Of a stretch of DNA of 64,000 nt, positions 59,988-64,000 are shown piece after piece. This DNA is from Sequoia sempervirens (taxonomy: Eukaryota > Streptophyta > Pinopsida > Cupressales > Cupressaceae). The notes under the pieces are model-generated. The model made no database searches. It saw only the letters and a program-made list of their open reading frames with translations, and was not told where the DNA came from. Positions within the stretch are counted from its first letter, which is position 1, and each line of letters begins with the position of its first letter. A program made the position numbers and the translations under genes. Location of the stretch: positions 124,001-188,000 of the forward strand of contig VDFB02114830.1 in the NCBI GenBank assembly GCA_007258455.2, given 5' to 3'.

Positions 59988-62730
59988 ATGGAAACAAACA
60001 AAGAAACATCCACTTCAAGTGACTTGAGTCAAACTACACCCGAAATCAACCCCATCAAATCTAGCAATCTGCCACTCAACCTTCCTCAACTATCACAAGA
60101 TCTTTAAGAGGTAGGATTCCAAGTGGAGGATGTCACCAACAATGTCTTAGGAATGAGTCAAGACAAAATCATGGAAATGGTCAAAAATCCTAAAAATCAC
60201 AAAATTGTCAACATAATGATGAGACTTAATCCTTCACAATATATCTTAGAATTAGCAAAGGAAGGGACTAAACTCCCTTTTGATTATGATGTGAGCAGTA
60301 TTGTGGAGAAACCTCTAGGGATGATGCCACATGTCTCATTTACACCTTCCTTCTAAAACATCATCCAACCCATCACACAACCAACATCATCTCATGCTCC
60401 AAGTCAACCCATGGTTACCAAGGGGAGTTCATTGCTTCATGCTCTTCAAACACATCCCCTTGTAAATAACCAAGAATTAGATGCAAACACCATCTTGGGT
60501 CTACCTAATACTATCCCTAAAGATCCTAAGCATCCATACATCCCACTCATCTTTCATGACACCAACAATCCATCCACCTTCTCCACATCAATGACATATT
60601 CCCTTGACACACAATTCTCTCTCCCCATGACTTCACAAGGACAAGGGGAACTATTTGGACAATGGGGAATCTTTGATCCCTCATCATCACTTTCTCAAGG
60701 AAAAAAACCACCCATCTTCCCACCATTTCTACCTCTTCCATTGACATCCACACCAATCCTCAATTTAGTGAAACCCCCTTTACCAGTACTCAATCAACCA
60801 AATCAAAACAATCCTCCAATCATGAATACAATCAACATACCAAATCCTCCAAGCATGCCACTGATATCACAACACTAGGTGGCACCAATCCAAACAACAC
60901 AATCAATAGTGAAAACATTTGTAACACCTCAAAATGTGGTCCCCCAAGGACCTATCATATCAATCACACCATCCACAACACAACCCCTTATCATCACTCA
61001 AATGACATTTCAACAACCACCTGAACAAAATATCATCACAACATCTCAAATTATTATGAATCCTCCACATCCACCACCAAATCCAAACTTGGAAAATCAA
61101 TACAATATCACACTACAAGCTACACAATAAGCCTCTCAAAAAGTATTCCAGCAATTTCAAGCTCAACAAGCCTCTCAAGTTGTGCAACAAGATGCTCAAC
61201 AAGGACAAGCACAACAAGCTGCCCAACAAGCACAACAGGTTGCTCAAGTGCAAGCTCAAGATTTATTGCAACAACAACAAGCTGCCCAAGCTGCACAAGT
61301 TGCACAAGCTATGCAAGCCACACAAGCCACACAAGCTACACAAGTCACCTAGGCTTCCTAACAAGCTCAAGTTCAGGCACAATCTCAATAGCAAGATCAG
61401 CAAGATCAAGCACAAGATTTGTTACAACAACAAGATTAGCAGCAAGCCTTGCAACATTACCAAGCACAACAACAAGTAGCTTAGTTACAAGCCCAACAAC
61501 AAGCATTGTTAGCACAACAGCAGCAAGACCAGCAACAAGCATTGTTGGCACAACAACAATTGTAAGCATACCAACAAGCATTGGTGGCACATTAAAACTT
61601 GCAACAACATCCCATGAATGCACAAAACAACCCACCTATCATCAAGCCAACCCAAAACACATTCACCCCACCACCTAATCCACAAAATTATGTGTCTACA
61701 TAAATAAAATTACTCTCACAACAAGTGTTGGACCTATAATTAGGAAAAATGACAAAAACACAAGGGAATTTGTGCCCTTATCCATTCAATAGGAGCATCA
61801 TGATGGTTCCTTTCCCACAAGGGTTTGAGATACCTAAGTTTGAAAAATATCATGGAACTAGAAATATTGAAGATCACATCAGGGAATTCCATGTTCACTA
61901 TATGGAAGTTTCCTATGAAAACTCATATCTAATGCTGCTCTTCCCTCAAAGTTTTGCTGCCCCAATAATGGACTGGTTCTCTCACCTTCCTCCCAGAATA
62001 AAAAAATTCCAAGAAATTTTGGACTTGTTCATATAGAACTATTCATTCAACATAAGCATGAATGTGAGTCTAGAAGAATTATCTACTTTAAAACAAGCCA
62101 AAGGGGAAAAATTTGCATCCTTCTTGCAATGATGGTGATCTAAGGCCAACAGGAGCAAGTGGACTATGCCAGCAGAACAACAAATTTGTACTATCATTTC
62201 CAATCTCAAAGGAACCTTATCCTTCCATATGAAAATGCAATGCATCACCACATATGACCAATTGATCCCCAAGGTGCTCAATATTGAAATATCCCTTATC
62301 ACACAAGGGGGGACACCTACCTATCAAGACAACTATCCATCCACCAGTAATAATGAAAAACCTCACACATGGGAAAAGAGCAAAAAAGTTACTAATAATG
62401 GTGTGGTTCACGCAAAAGTTATAATCAGTGCCCCAACGAAAAACACACAATCATATCAACAACCACAAGTCAACAACCAAAATAACACACAAGCCAACAC
62501 ATCACAATATCCCAACAATCAAGCAGTCAATAACCTAAATAATCGAGGACCACCTCTAAGGAACATGTATCCCCTTAAATGAAAATACACACCACTTGGG
62601 GAACCAATTGAGTCTGTCCTGCAACAATTAGTGTAGGAAAAACTTATCAAGATCCCTATTTATAACAATTATTTAGAGCCTCAAGTTAAACCACCATGGT
62701 ATAATGAGAAACATCTCTGCAACTTAAAAA
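59988..62730 (+). pseudogene. G2 Gag, with long Gln/Ala-rich insertion
   Basis: A single frame (frame 0) runs from the ATG at 59988 to 62579, broken only by in-frame stops, with no frameshift: unusually well kept phase for this window. Parts in order: polar N-terminus (ETNKETSTSSDLSQ), KIVNIMMRLNPSQYILEL (about 60205), Pro/Ser-rich linker (60411-61130), Gln/Ala-rich block (61131-61610), then the capsid-like core FPQGFEIPKFEKYHGTRNIE (61812) to DWFSHLPPRIKKFQEIL (about 61973) and LKQAKGEKFASFLQ, which is the plant gypsy Gag core. The C-terminal part has YTPLGEPIESVLQQLV (about 62587) and PPWYNEKHLCNL (about 62692), the place where related elements carry a CxxH-type motif. Gag forms the virus-like particle and binds RNA. 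About fifteen stops, mostly TAA/TAG. Confidence 0.8.
61131..61610 (+). repeat. Gln/Ala-rich low-complexity block in G2 gag
   Basis: About 160 codons made almost only of Gln, Ala, Leu and Val, from imperfect repetition of caacaagc and caagct words (for example AQQAAQQAQQVAQVQAQDLL near 61210). Several CAA/CAG positions are now TAA/TAG stops (61348-61366, 61389, 61437, 61482, 61563). Such a block between the Gag N-terminus and its core is not standard for gypsy elements. Confidence 0.8.
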
Positions 62731-63194
62731 TCTGATCCAGGACCACATTGATGACAAAACCATAACCATTGAACAACCTGAAGGAAATCAAGATCTCAAA
62801 ATATACACAAATTTGATGCCAGATCACAATAAGGGAAACAACAATGGTAATGAAAAGTATAATAATGTGAACCATGTTTATGGCCATGTTGTTGCATCCT
62901 TAGATGAATGGGTCACCATTGTTAATATCAAAGGATCCAAAGATGACTGTGGAGTCACCACACATGGTGGAATAATTACCATTGCAGGATAGTCCCAACC
63001 ACCAAGGGCATTCACCACCCATCTGAAGTCAGTACCTAGTGGCTATAATATTCTGGATCAATTGAAAAAGACCCTTGTCCAAATCTCCATCATGGAGTTA
63101 TTTAAAATATTACCAGCCCATAGGGAAATCCTATAAAAGGAATTGACTTCATCCACTATCCCCCACAGATCTTGATGCAAACCAATTCCAAGCT

Positions 63195-63857
63195 ATGGTC
63201 AAACATATCACTACCCCACATTTCCTAACATTTTCTGAGCAGGATTTTCCAACCCATCCATCTCATAACCATGCACTTCATCTCAAATTCTTAGACCATA
63301 AAAAAAGAGTCAAAAGAGTCTTGGTGGATGGAGGTGCAAAGCTAAACATTTGTACCCTCAAGCTAATAAATAATATGGGATTCTTTCAATAAAAGGTAAG
63401 GGTATTACTATCAGGGCATATTATGATCAAGAACGGGTGTCTCAAGGCACCATTCAACTCCCTATCCAAGTAGGGCCAGTGATCATGGAAACCACATGCC
63501 AAGTCCTTGATCTTGAACTACCTTACAATATCCTCTTGTGACACCCATGGATCCATGGGATGCAAGCTATCACATCCACCTTCCATTAGTGTGTCAAGTT
63601 TCCCTATAAAAATCAAAAGGTCATAGTTCATGGAGATCTAGGACTATTTTATTATTGTAATATTATGAAAGCCAAGTACTACAAGATCCCTTACGTCCCG
63701 AAAAATGATGAGGGACCCACATCTCTATATATAGAACCATCCACCTTGGCCTCCACTTCTAAGGCAAAGACACCCTCCTTTCTAGACATATTTGATATCA
63801 AATTCATTATCCAAGATAATGGGTGTGGGTATTACAAAATGAAAAGAGTTCCTTTGT
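63195..63857 (+). pseudogene. G2 protease
   Basis: Reads VKHITTPHFLTFSEQDFPTH, then VKRVLVDGGAKLNICTLKLI with VLVDGG at 63318-63335: the retropepsin active site, in the DGG form seen in many plant gypsy elements instead of DTG. After a frameshift near 63395 the frame continues with TIQLPIQVGPVIMETTCQVL (about 63450), LPYNIL, a stop, HPWIHGMQAI (about 63540), the C-terminal protease part, and stops at 63857. One frameshift and three stops. Confidence 0.8.
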
Positions 63858-64000
63858 AATAAGAGAGTTACCTCAATCTCCTAGATCTCATGGGAAACCC
63901 CAACCAATTGACACAACATCCCAAACCTTCAAAGCAGAGCCCTCCATATTCAAAAGGTGGGAGGACCTAAGTTAGGAAGTGGTAGATGAAAGAGACATAT

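Larger units (their letters stand above)
58301..64000 (+). mobile_element. G2: Ty3/gypsy element, LTR end to protease (continues past the window)
   Basis: Order: TATA box (58352), LTR end near 58540, primer-binding-like site (58550-58562), a leader of about 1.4 kb, gag from 59988 and protease at 63195-63857. RT, RNase H and integrase would follow beyond 64000. The Gag and protease features (see entries) fit plant gypsy elements of the Tat/Athila group; the exact lineage needs RT. The LTR 5' edge is not determined. Confidence 0.75.

Noticed and set aside
1..64000. CRISPR arrays, bacterial operons, tRNA or rRNA genes
   Set aside because: No regularly spaced conserved repeats, no ribosome-binding-site-led ORF strings and no cloverleaf or rRNA motifs were seen; the content is plant transposon sequence.

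Overview
This window looks like an intergenic stretch of a very large, AT-rich nuclear genome from a seed plant. I see no intact host gene, tRNA or rRNA gene, or CRISPR array. Almost everything recognisable is an old, broken transposable element: Ty1/copia (including a Sirevirus-type end), Ty3/gypsy, L1-type LINEs with a plant-style RNase H, and a terminal-inverted-repeat DNA element. The mix of heavily decayed LTR elements with long 'empty' AT-rich tracts would suit a gymnosperm, but that is inference; no marker gene is present.

Layout. 1-755: a TIR element, with a second copy in the opposite orientation at 54896-55691. 1364-5460: a long decayed reading frame of unknown function with a coiled-coil C-terminal half, followed by an LTR-like unit (5841-6697). 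7739-11060: minus-strand gypsy remnant (family G1, copy A). 11580-15663: copia-1 with its 3' LTR. 15664-17866: copia-2, truncated, abutting it. 19396-20582: a possible minus-strand solo LTR. 23116-25703: 3' end and LTR of a Sirevirus-like copia. 25704-31654: mostly featureless. 31655-31928: a 5'-truncated LINE tail with target-site duplication (TSD). 32780-34920: minus-strand copia-4. 35601-37024: a 1.4 kb LINE-tailed unit (family D) with a 20-bp TSD. 38971-40550: a 5'-truncated LINE carrying the only long open frame (446 codons), inserted in G1 copy B (40551-43745). 44880-50290: copia-3, itself interrupted by a solo LTR. 50540-51560 and 53431-54227: two further family-D copies flanking G1 copy C. 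54250-56041: minus-strand copia-5 LTR, primer site and leader, with the second TIR element inserted in the LTR. 57405-57720: degenerate tandem block. 58300-64000: plus-strand gypsy element G2, with promoter, primer-binding site, Gln-rich gag and protease, running off the window.

The pieces do not form a pathway. They record nested insertion: TIR element inside the copia-5 LTR, LINE next to or inside G1 copy B, solo LTR inside copia-3. Reading frames are broken by many stops and a few frameshifts; in the Gln-rich gag the stops are TAA/TAG where CAA/CAG is expected, which fits methyl-cytosine deamination. The signals most worth a second look are a recurring 32-bp hairpin in the G1 LTRs (one copy apparently flipped), family D with its conserved short ORF, and the large decayed coiled-coil ORF.
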